Shown: in pieces, positions 16,478 through 24,595 of the stretch
How positions within the stretch are numbered: the first letter of the stretch is position 1
Layout of the letters: each line of letters starts with the position of its first letter
Assembly: GCA_004552395.1 (NCBI GenBank)
Contig: SFOK01000004.1
Location: 1-40,971, forward strand
DNA from: Bacteroidales bacterium
GTDB lineage: Bacteria; Bacteroidota; Bacteroidia; Bacteroidales; Muribaculaceae
Reading direction: 5' to 3'
DNA length: 40,971 nucleotides
Position numbers and translations under genes: made by a program
The notes under the pieces: model-generated
Seen by the model: only the letters and a program-made list of their open reading frames with translations
What the model was told of the DNA's origin: nothing
Databases searched by the model: none

Positions 16478-18964
16478 TCACTCGAGGGCGGTCTCCACAA
16501 TCTCCTCCTCCTCTTCTTCTTCGTGGCCGCCACCGCCTCCACCGCCGCCGGAGTAGCTGTCGCACTCCACGAAGCCCGAGGGGAATGTGAAGCGGGCGTC
16601 CTGCTTATAGGGGAGTTTAGGATTGGCGTAGACCTTCCTCATGAAGATGCCGTAGATAGGAAGCGCGGCGCGGGCACCCTGTCCGAACGCCATCGAGTTG
16701 AAGTGGATATAGCGCTCGTCGCCGCCTACCCATACGCCGGTCACGAGCTCGGGTGTGAAGCCCATGAACCAAGAGTCGGCGTTGTAGTTGGTCGTACCTG
16801 TCTTGCCGCCCATCTGCGCCGAGATGCCGTAGCGGCTGCGCAGGCTTGCGCCGGTGCCATGGTCAATCACATTGAAGAGCATCGAAATGATCTTGTAATA
16901 GGCGTTCTCGCCGATCACCTCGGTGCGGTGCGGGGCTGCAGTGTAGATGGCGTTGCCTTTGTTGTCCTCGATACGGGTCACGAACACAGGGTTCGTGCGC
17001 ACGCCGCCGTTGGCAAAGGCCGAGTAGGCGCCAACCATCTCTTTGACCGAGACATCGTTGGTGCCAAGGCAGAGCGGCAGGTTGGGCTCTATGAGTCCGG
17101 AGAGACCGAAGAGACGCATCTCCTCGGCGAGGTTGGCAGGCTGAAGCTCGGCTGTAAGACGTGCAGAAATCCAGTTGTTCGACTGTGTAAGGGCCCGCTT
17201 GAGCGTGATGTAGCCTCCGGCTCCGGAATAGCTTCCGCGAGGACTCCAGTTGCCGTAGGTAGGCCGCGTGTTGAGCATCGTGCTGCAGGGGTCGAAGTCC
17301 TGCTCCATGGCCAGCGTGTAGAGGAACGGCTTGGCTGTAGAACCTATCTGACGGCGTCCCTGACCGGCCATATCGTACTTGAAATATGTGAAGTCAGGAC
17401 CTCCGACATAGGCTTTCACCTGACCGGTCTGAGCGTCCATACACATCATGCCGACGCGCAGCACACTCTTCATGTACATGAGCGAGTCCATGGGCGACAT
17501 GGTCACCGTCTTGGAGCCGGGCTGCCACTTGCCGTTGCGTTTCACGTAGGCGAACACGTTCATCTCAACCGGTGTGGAGAAGGCGCGGTCTATCTCGGCA
17601 TCGGAGCAGCCGGCCGCTTTCATCTGGCGGTAGCGGTTGGTCTGCTGCTTGGCCTGCTCCTTGAGCTGGGCTTTCTTGGAGGCGGAGAGCTCCGCAGTGT
17701 TGGTGGTGTACGGGCCTGTGGAGCGCTTCTCGTTGAAGAACGCAGGCTGCAGGTAGCCGCCGAGGTGCTCATAGACAGCTTCTTCAGCATAATGCTGCAT
17801 CGTGGTGTCTATGGTGGTGTAGATCTTAAGACCGTCCTCGTAGATATCGTAGAGAGAGCCGTCGGGCTTGGGGTTCTTGGCTATCCATCCGTAGAGAGGA
17901 TCCTCGGCCCACTGAGTGGAGTCGGTGTTGAAACGCCCCATGGCGAGCTTGTAGAGATATTCGGAACTGTAGTCCATACGGCGCGGACGCACAGGCTCTT
18001 TGGCCGTCATAAGACGTGCTATCTCGTCGCGCAGGTACGATGCCTGGCCCTCTTTGTGCACCACTTTGTGGTAGTCGAGGCCGAGCGGAAGCGCCTTAAG
18101 GCTGTCAATCTGCTCTTTGGAGAAGCCGGGCAGCTTGCCGGCTTTCTGCATCTGGTCGAACACCGTGTTGCGGCGCTCGAGCACCCTCTGCTGATGACGC
18201 AGCGGATTGAAATAGCTCGGGTTCTTGAGTATGCCCACGAGCATGGCTGCCTCGTGCAGCTCCAGATCCTGAGGCTGCTTGTTGAAATATACGTTGGAGG
18301 CCGTCTTGATTCCCACTGCGTTGTTGAGGAAGTCGAAGCGGTTCAGATACATCTTGATGATCTCCTCCTTGGTGTAGACGCGCTCCAGCTTGATGGCTAT
18401 CATCCACTCTATAGGCTTCTGCAGAGCACGTTTGAAGCCGCGCGAGTGCATGTCGGAATAGAGCAGCTTGGCAAGCTGCTGAGTCAGTGTCGATGCTCCG
18501 CCCGACGATTTGTCGCCCATCATGAGAGTCTTCACGCCGGTTCGTCCCAAAGCGAAGAAGTCGATGCCGCTGTGGTCTTCGAAACGCATATCCTCGGTGG
18601 CTATCAGCGCGTCGACAAGGTAAGGCGACAGTTCCGAGTATTCCACATTCTCGCGGTTGGCGTTGTCGCGGTAGAAACGTCCGATCTCCGTTGTACCGTC
18701 GGAAGCGTAGAGAATCGAGGCGAAGGAGTCGTGCGGGTCTTCGAGTTCCTCGATAGGGGGCATGTAGCCGATCACTCCGTTGTATATGAGCACGAACACG
18801 AGGAAGATCAGAAGCCCCAGTCCCAGGAAAGAGGACCAGAGTATGAGTATGATACGCTGCGTGCGCCTGCTTTTTTCCAGGCTCTGCCCGTCGCGGTCCT
18901 GCTGATCCACGGCTGATGGATCATTGTAGCGGCGGTTTTCGTATTTGTCTTTCTTATAGAACAT
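16478..18964 (-). CDS. penicillin-binding protein 1A (bifunctional transglycosylase/transpeptidase)
   Basis: An 828-residue class A PBP that polymerises and cross-links peptidoglycan. A cytosolic basic N-terminus is followed by one membrane helix (38-61). The GT51 glycosyltransferase domain has EDMRFEDHSGID (catalytic Glu124) and SGGASTLTQQLAK (153-165). The transpeptidase domain has STAK with Ser542, SNN at 595-597 and KTGT at 721-724. Length fits PBP1A-type enzymes. The last residues are unusual: eight consecutive Gly (806-813), a His and seven Glu before a short tail, so it ends in a flexible acidic extension. A promoter at 19138-19168 gives a leader of about 165 nt. Confidence 0.96.
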   Translation of the reverse strand: MFYKKDKYENRRYNDPSAVDQQDRDGQSLEKSRRTQRIILILWSSFLGLGLLIFLVFVLIYNGVIGYMPPIEELEDPHDSFASILYASDGTTEIGRFYRDNANRENVEYSELSPYLVDALIATEDMRFEDHSGIDFFALGRTGVKTLMMGDKSSGGASTLTQQLAKLLYSDMHSRGFKRALQKPIEWMIAIKLERVYTKEEIIKMYLNRFDFLNNAVGIKTASNVYFNKQPQDLELHEAAMLVGILKNPSYFNPLRHQQRVLERRNTVFDQMQKAGKLPGFSKEQIDSLKALPLGLDYHKVVHKEGQASYLRDEIARLMTAKEPVRPRRMDYSSEYLYKLAMGRFNTDSTQWAEDPLYGWIAKNPKPDGSLYDIYEDGLKIYTTIDTTMQHYAEEAVYEHLGGYLQPAFFNEKRSTGPYTTNTAELSASKKAQLKEQAKQQTNRYRQMKAAGCSDAEIDRAFSTPVEMNVFAYVKRNGKWQPGSKTVTMSPMDSLMYMKSVLRVGMMCMDAQTGQVKAYVGGPDFTYFKYDMAGQGRRQIGSTAKPFLYTLAMEQDFDPCSTMLNTRPTYGNWSPRGSYSGAGGYITLKRALTQSNNWISARLTAELQPANLAEEMRLFGLSGLIEPNLPLCLGTNDVSVKEMVGAYSAFANGGVRTNPVFVTRIEDNKGNAIYTAAPHRTEVIGENAYYKIISMLFNVIDHGTGASLRSRYGISAQMGGKTGTTNYNADSWFMGFTPELVTGVWVGGDERYIHFNSMAFGQGARAALPIYGIFMRKVYANPKLPYKQDARFTFPSGFVECDSYSGGGGGGGGHEEEEEEEIVETALE

Positions 18965-19137
18965 TGCGGATAGGTGAGAAGAGTGTCGGTTTTGTCGTGT
19001 TGAGAAGTGTGCGCTTTGGCCCGGAGTCCGGCTTCGGCTCGGGTTGGTCCCGGCTTCGCTTTGCGTCCGAACCGCGTTTCGGCTTAGGTGCTGAGTCCGG
19101 TCCCGGCCGTGTTTAGGAGCGCACTTCCTTTAACTCG

Positions 19138-19168
19138 CAAAATTACGAATTTTTTGTGACGTATGCAA
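19138..19168 (-). promoter_or_regulatory. Bacteroides-type promoter for PBP1A
   Basis: On the minus strand TTG (complement of 19166-19168) and TAATTTTG (complement of 19138-19145) are 20 bp apart, matching the sigma consensus. Transcription would begin near 19131, leaving a leader of about 165 nt that is rich in CGG/TCC repeats. Confidence 0.6.
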
Positions 19169-19175
19169 TACCCTG

Positions 19176-19205
19176 TTCGGTTGGCGACCGAAGGTCCGAA
19201 GGACC
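19176..19205. other. two adjacent small hairpins
   Basis: TTCGGT/ACCGAA (19176-19192, loop TGGCG) and GGTCC/GGACC (19193-19205, loop GAA) abut one another just upstream of the PBP1A promoter and before the 12-bp array. Their role is unknown; protein-binding dyads are possible. Confidence 0.4.
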
Positions 19206-19226
19206 GGGACGGAGCGGAACCTATGG

Positions 19227-19297
19227 GGGTACCTAAGCGGGTACCTAAGCGGGACCCAAAGTGGGAAGCTAAGGGGAACCTAAGCGGGAAGTAAAAT
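19227..19297. repeat. 12-bp tandem array, about six units
   Basis: Units read GGGTACCTAAGC (19227-19238), the same again (19239-19250), then GGGACCCAAAGT, GGGAAGCTAAG, GGGAACCTAAGC and GGGAAGTAAAAT, decaying from the perfect copies. The array lies between two divergent promoters (PBP1A leftward, small RNA rightward) in a 543-bp region with no convincing protein gene. Confidence 0.75.
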
Positions 19298-19312
19298 ACC
19301 TACTTTTAGGGA

Positions 19313-19343
19313 TTGCAGAACGCCCGGTTTTAATCTAACTTTG
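19313..19343 (+). promoter_or_regulatory. Bacteroides-type promoter for a small RNA
   Basis: TTG at 19313-19315 and TAACTTTG at 19336-19343 are separated by 20 bp, an exact fit to the Bacteroidetes consensus, predicting a start near 19350. It points right, against the annotated minus-strand genes. Confidence 0.7.
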
Positions 19344-19349
19344 CAAGCG

Positions 19350-19455
19350 GAATGAAAGCCCTCGCCAAAGGGATGCTCATGTCAAAGTTATTAGTTATTG
19401 AGTTGAGATTGAAGCCGGGCCGCATATCCGCGAAAGCCCGGTTCAATCGTTTTTT
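19350..19455 (+). ncRNA. candidate small RNA (~105 nt)
   Basis: A complete promoter (19313-19343) and a strong terminator (19407-19455) frame about 105 nt lying convergent to the GNAT-like gene. A 5' stem-loop can form from AGCCCT (19357-19362) with AGGG and GCT slightly downstream, followed by an unpaired A/T-rich stretch and then the terminator hairpin, the usual build of a trans-acting sRNA. A 47-codon frame from ATG 19352 runs straight through the terminator to 19495, which argues against it being translated as such. I cannot match it to a named RNA family by eye. It could also act as an antisense regulator of read-through from the GNAT-like gene, whose stop is 52 bp beyond. Confidence 0.6.
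19407..19455 (+). terminator. intrinsic terminator of the small RNA
   Basis: GATTGAA-(G)-CCGGGC (19407-19420) pairs with GCCCGG-TTCAATC (19436-19448): 13 bp with one bulged G and a 15-nt loop, then G and six T (19450-19455). The T-run is only on the + side, so it acts on rightward transcription. Confidence 0.85.
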
Positions 19456-19507
19456 CCCGGTATCAGTCTTTGAAAATCAGCTCCTGAATCTCTGATCGCA
19501 GTTCTGC

Positions 19508-20458
19508 TTAAATATCGAGCGTATAGGTGTCGTAGGTCACTGCCCGGCCGCCGTAGGAACATTTCTGTCGCAGCAGGCCTTCGTTGACCCGCCGGCCGCC
19601 GTCCTCGTTCGAAGTCCCGAAGTCGAACCACCGCAGTCCCTGCGCGGCGTAATGGTCCATGATGCTGCGGTAAAGGCCGGGGAGCACCGACAGCTCCTTG
19701 CCGCGCGGCGAGGCGGCTGTGTACTGACTGTGAGCCACTTGTCCGCAGCGGTAGATAACCACGCCGGCCAGTATTTCGCCGCCGGATTCCGTGGCGGTGA
19801 AGAGTTCTATGTTCTTCGGGAAACGGCTTCGCAGCAGTTCTATCTCGCTGAGCGAATGTACTGGCTTCGAGCCGTATCGGCTGCTCAGAAGTTCGGTCAG
19901 CACGTCCCAGAATGGTCCGAAAGCTTCCGACCGACCCATACTCACGCCCGGCAATTGCTGCGCCTTGCGGGCTCTCTGCCGCGACCCTTGATCGAAAGGT
20001 ATCGGGTCGGTGAGATCCACCACACTCGAGACGAGCGAGCAGCTCAGCCGGGCTCCGGCCACGAACAGTGCGTAACGGTCTTCCTCGGCGGGCTGCTGCG
20101 TATAGATGTAGGGTATAGTCTTGTAAATCAGTGATGTGATGCCGTTGGCCCGGAGAAACTCGCGCATCGTGGCAAATATATCCAGCATATCTAAAGCGTC
20201 GCAGCGGCGGCTGGGGAGCAGCCAGGAGCCATAGGTCAGTCCGCGGTGTGAGTAGAGCACAGACCCTTCGCGGCAGGCCGGCAGAATCGCCATGAGATGT
20301 CCTTTGGCATCGCGTGCCATGAGCGAGAAGTCGCTGAACCGGTCGGCATGATACTCCATGTAGCCGCGGTCGAAGATGAACGTGGCGTTGCGGCTCGCGG
20401 CAGTGAAATCGTCCCATTCGCGGCGGCATTCGGGCGTGTATCTGTCGATAGTGATCAT
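19508..20458 (-). CDS. GNAT-fold acyltransferase, FemAB-like
   Basis: 316 residues from the ATG at 20458, which overlaps the upstream stop as ATGA; the longer open frame would begin inside that gene. The protein shows FemAB/GNAT-like features: an N-terminal segment WDDFTAASRNATFIFDRGYM, a YGSWLLPS segment, and a second half with acetyl-CoA-type beta strands (LAGVVIYRCGQVAHSQYTAASPRGKE, followed by WFDFGTSNEDGG). FemAB relatives add amino acids to peptidoglycan or related acceptors; a plain GNAT acetyltransferase is equally possible. Coupling to an amylomaltase suggests shared expression but not a shared pathway. Confidence 0.75.
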   Translation of the reverse strand: MITIDRYTPECRREWDDFTAASRNATFIFDRGYMEYHADRFSDFSLMARDAKGHLMAILPACREGSVLYSHRGLTYGSWLLPSRRCDALDMLDIFATMREFLRANGITSLIYKTIPYIYTQQPAEEDRYALFVAGARLSCSLVSSVVDLTDPIPFDQGSRQRARKAQQLPGVSMGRSEAFGPFWDVLTELLSSRYGSKPVHSLSEIELLRSRFPKNIELFTATESGGEILAGVVIYRCGQVAHSQYTAASPRGKELSVLPGLYRSIMDHYAAQGLRWFDFGTSNEDGGRRVNEGLLRQKCSYGGRAVTYDTYTLDI

Positions 20459-23148
20459 CGTACGGCGGCTTTGATGTGACGGCGTATCGAGGCGTTGAAG
20501 TCGGTGGCTCCGAGTAGCGCCTCCAGAGTGAGGTGCATGCGGTAGCGCCAGTAATGACGGCTGCATGCGGGGATGTTGATCACCTCCTTGGTGTAGTCCT
20601 CGCGGCGTATCTGCTCGTTGACTGAGAGCCAGTCCTGAAGCGGCAGTATGCAGAGCATCGAAGGCGAGTCGAGCTGCAGGTCAACTATGCGTTTGCAGAT
20701 AGCGCCGGTGGCCTCCTGCGGTGCCGGGCCCTCGATGGAGAGCACGTTGTTGTAGAACCGCTGCGACTTGGCGTGGTCTTCGGCCCACCATCCGCGGATG
20801 CCGGGCATATCGTGGGTCGATGTGGTGCAGACTGACAGGTACGGGTAGCCCCAGGTGTTGCCGAACTCCACGCCGAACTGCTTCGGCATACGCTGAATCT
20901 CGAGCGAAAGGATATGCAGACGGGCCATCACTTCGGGTACACAGAGCGGTATCATGCCCAGGTCCTCGCCGCAGCAGAGCATCCCGGTGGCACCGATAAG
21001 CGCGGGCAGTTTCTGCATGGCGCTCTTGGCCCAGAAATCGTTCTGCCGCTCGTAGAAAAAGTCGTGATAAAGCCGGTCGTAAGCCGCTTTTTCGCTGTCA
21101 CTCAGCTCTTTGTACTGTTCGGTGGTATTGCCTGTGATACGCGGGTGATAGAGCCCCTTGCGGTACGGATCTTCTATAAAGAGCTGATTCTCAAGCAGTG
21201 TGAGCATACCCTCGCGGAGTGTTTCCGAAGCATCGTCGGGCTCGCGTGTGCGGAAATAATCCTCCACTTTGCGCTGTGTGTCGGCGAATCCCTGCGGTCG
21301 GTAGAGGTCCGGTTCGGCCCCGTTGCAACTCAGGAACTCGTCCGCAGCCTGGCGGGCGAAGTCACCGAAGATGTCGCTCAGGCCCGGGCGGCTTACACAC
21401 GGCATGGCGTGGCGACGGGCAGAGAAGGGGAAGCCGAACGCCTCGATCTCGGCGGGCGTGAAGGGGAGGGCAGGGTTGAACACGCCGAGCAGGCCGCGCA
21501 CAGAGCTGAGCGGTATCTCCCAGATACGGAAGAAGCCGAGCAGATGATCTATGCGGTAAGCGTCGAAATATTCGGCCATCTTGCACAGGCGGGCCTTCCA
21601 CCAGGCGAGACCGTCGCGCAGCATAGCCTCCCAGTTGTAGGTGGGGAAGCCCCAGTTTTGGCCATAAATGGAGAAATGATCCGGCGGTGCGCCGGCCTGG
21701 CCGTCGCGGTGGAACAGTTCCGGATGCGACCACATCTCCACCGAGTCGCGGCTCACACCGATAGGCAGGTCGCCCTTGAGTACCACGTAGCGGCTCCGGG
21801 CGTAGTCGCGCGCTCGGCTCAACTGACGGTCCAGGTGATACTGCACGAAGTATACGAACGCTATCTCGTAGGCGTTCTCGCCGATAAACCGCTCCACCTT
21901 ATCGCGGCTGTAGATACCCATCTCGCCCCAGCGGTGGAAGTCGGGAGTCCCGAACCTGTCGCGCAGCGTGCAGAACACCGCGTAGTCGGGGAGCCAGAAC
22001 TCGTTGCGTTTCAGGAACTCGGCGTAATCCTCGCGCTTCTCCGTCTCGCGCCGCTTCTCCGGGAATATCTCGCGCAGGAACTCCATCTTCAGGTGCATGG
22101 CGTTCTCATAGTCCACCTCCTCGAGTTCGTTGAGCTCCCGGCGGCGGCGCTCGTAATAATCGCGGCGGTCATTGTCGCGCAGACGTCCCACCTCAGCCGG
22201 ACGTATATAGAGCGGATGCAGAGCAAACGACGATACGGCGTTGTAGGGATACGAGTCGGTCCATCGGCCTGTCATCGTGGTGTCGTTGACCGGCAGAAGT
22301 TGCAGAATATTCTGTCCGGTAGCCACGCACCAGTCCACCATCTTCCGTATGTCGGAGAAGTCACCGGTGCCGAAATCCTCCTCGCTGCGCAAAGAGAAGA
22401 CGGGTATGGCGGTCCCGGCACCTTTCCACCGGGGAAGCGGCGACTGCAAACGCAGGCCGGTTATGAGCACGGCACCGGCTTCACCGTCCCCGCCGCTCAG
22501 GTCGAGCGTGCGGTTAGGCCCCTTCTCCCACGCCACCAAGGATCCGTTCTCACGGTCCAGAATCACGAACTTATACTGCACCGGTTCGAGCAGGTCCGGG
22601 AGACGCAGACGGATACTCCACTGCGGAAATTCGGAGTCGTTCATGCGCAGAGCAGCCTCGGTGTTCCATCGGCCCAGTGTGTCGCCCTCGCCGCAGATGG
22701 CGAGCTGTTGAGAGGGGAGGATCTCAGGCGCCTCCACACAGAGTGTGACGCGTCCCTCCTTCAGGCTCCGCGGCAGGTCGCGCGGCTGACGGCGGAAGAT
22801 ACCATCGGTGAACGCCGACGAATACAGAGCCCTGTTGTCAGGCTCCGTCTGCCAACGGTCTATGATATGCAGGTTATAGACCTCCTCGGGGAAGACGAGC
22901 TTATGGTCCGGACCCGATTCACGGCGCACGGTCTCTCCGCCGCGGCGTATAATGTAGCGGTAGCGGAGTTCCGTGCCGGCCACAGCCGCCGGAAATTCCA
23001 CCGTCAGCTCCCAGGTGTGTCCGTCGTCGAGACAGCGCATCACCGCTGCCTTCTGTTCTTCGCAGTTGCCCAAGGCGTACGAGTCTCCGCTTACACAGAG
23101 CTCATCGCCCCAGCTTGTATGATAATCGATTGAAAATTTGATGCGCAT
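20455..23148 (-). CDS. malQ: 4-alpha-glucanotransferase (amylomaltase) with two starch-binding domains
   Basis: 897 residues. Two CBM20-like starch-binding domains come first (about 1-100 and 130-225, each with the G...LG.W/C pattern and YKF/YRYI strands), then a GH77 catalytic domain (about 245-870) with the nucleophile block FDAYRIDHLLGFF, acid/base GEDLGMIP and STHDMPG. A long insertion separates the DAYRIDH and GEDLG blocks. This layout matches DPE2-type enzymes, which move glucosyl units between maltose and branched glucans in the cytosol, and is typical of Bacteroides glycogen metabolism. No signal peptide is present. Its stop overlaps the next gene's start. Confidence 0.95.
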   Translation of the reverse strand: MRIKFSIDYHTSWGDELCVSGDSYALGNCEEQKAAVMRCLDDGHTWELTVEFPAAVAGTELRYRYIIRRGGETVRRESGPDHKLVFPEEVYNLHIIDRWQTEPDNRALYSSAFTDGIFRRQPRDLPRSLKEGRVTLCVEAPEILPSQQLAICGEGDTLGRWNTEAALRMNDSEFPQWSIRLRLPDLLEPVQYKFVILDRENGSLVAWEKGPNRTLDLSGGDGEAGAVLITGLRLQSPLPRWKGAGTAIPVFSLRSEEDFGTGDFSDIRKMVDWCVATGQNILQLLPVNDTTMTGRWTDSYPYNAVSSFALHPLYIRPAEVGRLRDNDRRDYYERRRRELNELEEVDYENAMHLKMEFLREIFPEKRRETEKREDYAEFLKRNEFWLPDYAVFCTLRDRFGTPDFHRWGEMGIYSRDKVERFIGENAYEIAFVYFVQYHLDRQLSRARDYARSRYVVLKGDLPIGVSRDSVEMWSHPELFHRDGQAGAPPDHFSIYGQNWGFPTYNWEAMLRDGLAWWKARLCKMAEYFDAYRIDHLLGFFRIWEIPLSSVRGLLGVFNPALPFTPAEIEAFGFPFSARRHAMPCVSRPGLSDIFGDFARQAADEFLSCNGAEPDLYRPQGFADTQRKVEDYFRTREPDDASETLREGMLTLLENQLFIEDPYRKGLYHPRITGNTTEQYKELSDSEKAAYDRLYHDFFYERQNDFWAKSAMQKLPALIGATGMLCCGEDLGMIPLCVPEVMARLHILSLEIQRMPKQFGVEFGNTWGYPYLSVCTTSTHDMPGIRGWWAEDHAKSQRFYNNVLSIEGPAPQEATGAICKRIVDLQLDSPSMLCILPLQDWLSVNEQIRREDYTKEVINIPACSRHYWRYRMHLTLEALLGATDFNASIRRHIKAAVR

Positions 23149-23184
23149 ACTGAAAATGATTAGGCCCCACGGTCATAGCTCCCC

Positions 23185-23290
23185 GAGCTAAAACAGCCAT
23201 GTTAGCTAATATAGCCGGTATAGCTATTTTTAGCCGAAATAGCCGAGTTGGCCAATATAGCGGAGAAAGCCAAGTCAGCTAAGTCAGGGA
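23185..23290. repeat. AGCTA/TAGCC-rich repeats in the malQ leader
   Basis: Between malQ and capA the + strand repeats short words around TAGC: TTAGCTAATATAGCC, TATAGCTATTTTTAGCC, AAATAGCC, TTGGCCAATATAGCGG and TCAGCTAAGTCAG. They belong to the predicted malQ 5' leader and could form many alternative small hairpins. A similar AGCTA run recurs at 30263-30296. Confidence 0.55.
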
Positions 23291-23309
23291 GCCGCTTCGG
23301 TTCTGACTC

Positions 23310-23317
23310 CAAAATTA
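23310..23317 (-). promoter_or_regulatory. possible -7 box for malQ
   Basis: The minus strand reads TAATTTTG, a TAnnTTTG match, giving a leader of about 155 nt for malQ that includes the AGCTA repeats. No good -33 element is seen. Confidence 0.35.
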
Positions 23318-23404
23318 GCAAAAAAAATCGGAAACGCGCATCTGTTGTGCAGGGAATCTTCAGATGCCGGGCGGCTATGATTGCAATTCACCCTTCGGGC
23401 ATCT

Positions 23405-24553
23405 TCAGTGAGCAGACGGTACGGAGAGATTGCGGGCGTCGAAAACACGCCGCGCCGAGCTGTCGAACGTGCGCCACCAGCTCAATTGCGACACCGGTAT
23501 CGACTCGGGCATCCACGACGGTATCACGCGGTAGTTGCTCCGTCCGCCTGCCGGTTTGGCGGCGTAAAACGTGTCGTAGGTAGCGCTGTCGAAGTGCACT
23601 TTCCCTTCGGTGTCGCGCACTATGCGGCAGGTTACCATCGCGCCGCCGCGAGTGTCGCCTGTCTTCATGTTGGATATGAAATTGCCCAGCGAGTAGACCA
23701 CAAGCCTCCGTTCGCCGCTCTTCTCGTCCTCAATCACCTTCATGGGCTGTATCACGTGCGGATGGCCGCCGATCACCATCTCCACGCCTTCGTCGAGCAG
23801 GAACTGCGCCAGCTGACGCTGCGAGGCGTGCTCGGTGAGCTGATACTCCACGCCCCAGTGCACGCAAACCACGATCAGCTCCGCGCCCGCGGCTCTCGTG
23901 GCCGCTATCTCGCGCTTCATCATGTCACGGTCTATGAGTGAGACCTCAGCGCCGTCGCGCGCCGTTATGCCGTTTGTGCCGTAGGTATAGTTGAGGAAAC
24001 CGATGCGGAAGCCGCGTATATCCTTGATCAGTGGCACAAGGCGTTCCCTCTCCTCGGCGTTGCGGAAGGTGCCGGTGTGGTCCACCTTGAGCGAGTCGAG
24101 CGCAGCTATTGTGCGCCGCAGTCCGGCATCGCTGCGGTCGAGCGTGTGGTTGTTGGCCGTAAGGAAGAGATCGAAGCCCGCCCGCTTCAGCTCTTCGGCA
24201 AACGAGTCAGGGGCAGAGAAACAGGGGAAGCCTGTGTAGCCGCCCCGGCCGCCTCCGAGCGGTGTCTCCAGATTCACCACAGCGTAGTCGGCCTCGCGGA
24301 CTGTGGGCGCTATGAGAGTGAAGCAGTCGGAGAAATCGTAGCCCTTGGACCCGCCGAGCTCGCGGGCACGGTCTATTTGGCCCTGATGAGCCATGGCGTC
24401 GCCCACAAAGAGCAGACTGATAGTGTCAGGCCCTTGGCTCAGAGCCTTCTCAAGTGATGTCGCGTTCACGGAATCGGCGCTGTCGCCGGCCGTCCCCTTT
24501 GTGCAGGAGACGGAGAGCAGCAGCGCCGTTATGAATGATAACCACTTGTTCAT
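23405..24553 (-). CDS. CapA family lipoprotein (poly-gamma-glutamate/capsule type metallophosphatase-like)
   Basis: 382 residues with a lipobox LLSVSC (Cys17). The CapA domain spans about 44-320 with its conserved blocks SLLFVGDAMAHQGQ, YAVVNLETPLG, LTANNHTLD, IVCVHWGVEYQ, VIGGHPHVIQPM and YSLGNFISN, which supply the metal-type ligands of the calcineurin-like fold. CapA proteins are linked to poly-gamma-glutamate capsule in Bacillus, but Bacteroidetes lipoprotein versions have no proven reaction. It lies 42 bp downstream of folD on the same strand, most likely in the same transcript; no other capsule gene is nearby. Confidence 0.9.
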   Translation of the reverse strand: MNKWLSFITALLLSVSCTKGTAGDSADSVNATSLEKALSQGPDTISLLFVGDAMAHQGQIDRARELGGSKGYDFSDCFTLIAPTVREADYAVVNLETPLGGGRGGYTGFPCFSAPDSFAEELKRAGFDLFLTANNHTLDRSDAGLRRTIAALDSLKVDHTGTFRNAEERERLVPLIKDIRGFRIGFLNYTYGTNGITARDGAEVSLIDRDMMKREIAATRAAGAELIVVCVHWGVEYQLTEHASQRQLAQFLLDEGVEMVIGGHPHVIQPMKVIEDEKSGERRLVVYSLGNFISNMKTGDTRGGAMVTCRIVRDTEGKVHFDSATYDTFYAAKPAGGRSNYRVIPSWMPESIPVSQLSWWRTFDSSARRVFDARNLSVPSAH

Positions 24554-24595
24554 CGGGGCGTTAGCGTTTTGACCGGCTTCGCAGACCGCGAGCCT

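Noticed and set aside
16523..18916. 797-codon open frame on the + strand
   Set aside because: Exactly antisense to PBP1A, whose catalytic motifs are all intact; the long frame is a composition effect of GC-rich codon third positions.
19352..19495. 47-codon frame inside the small RNA candidate
   Set aside because: It reads through a strong terminator and its T-run, so a translated product of this length is unlikely from the short transcript.
19508..20566. Longer GNAT-like start at 20566
   Set aside because: It would lie inside the upstream malQ coding region; the ATG at 20458 overlaps the malQ stop as ATGA and starts the recognisable domain.
20914..23133. 739-codon open frame on the + strand
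   Set aside because: Antisense to the amylomaltase gene with clear CBM20 and GH77 motifs; its translation shows no domain pattern.
23341..23410. AGATGCC/GGCATCT inverted repeat as capA terminator
   Set aside because: Only seven base pairs around a very large loop and no T-run, so it was not called.
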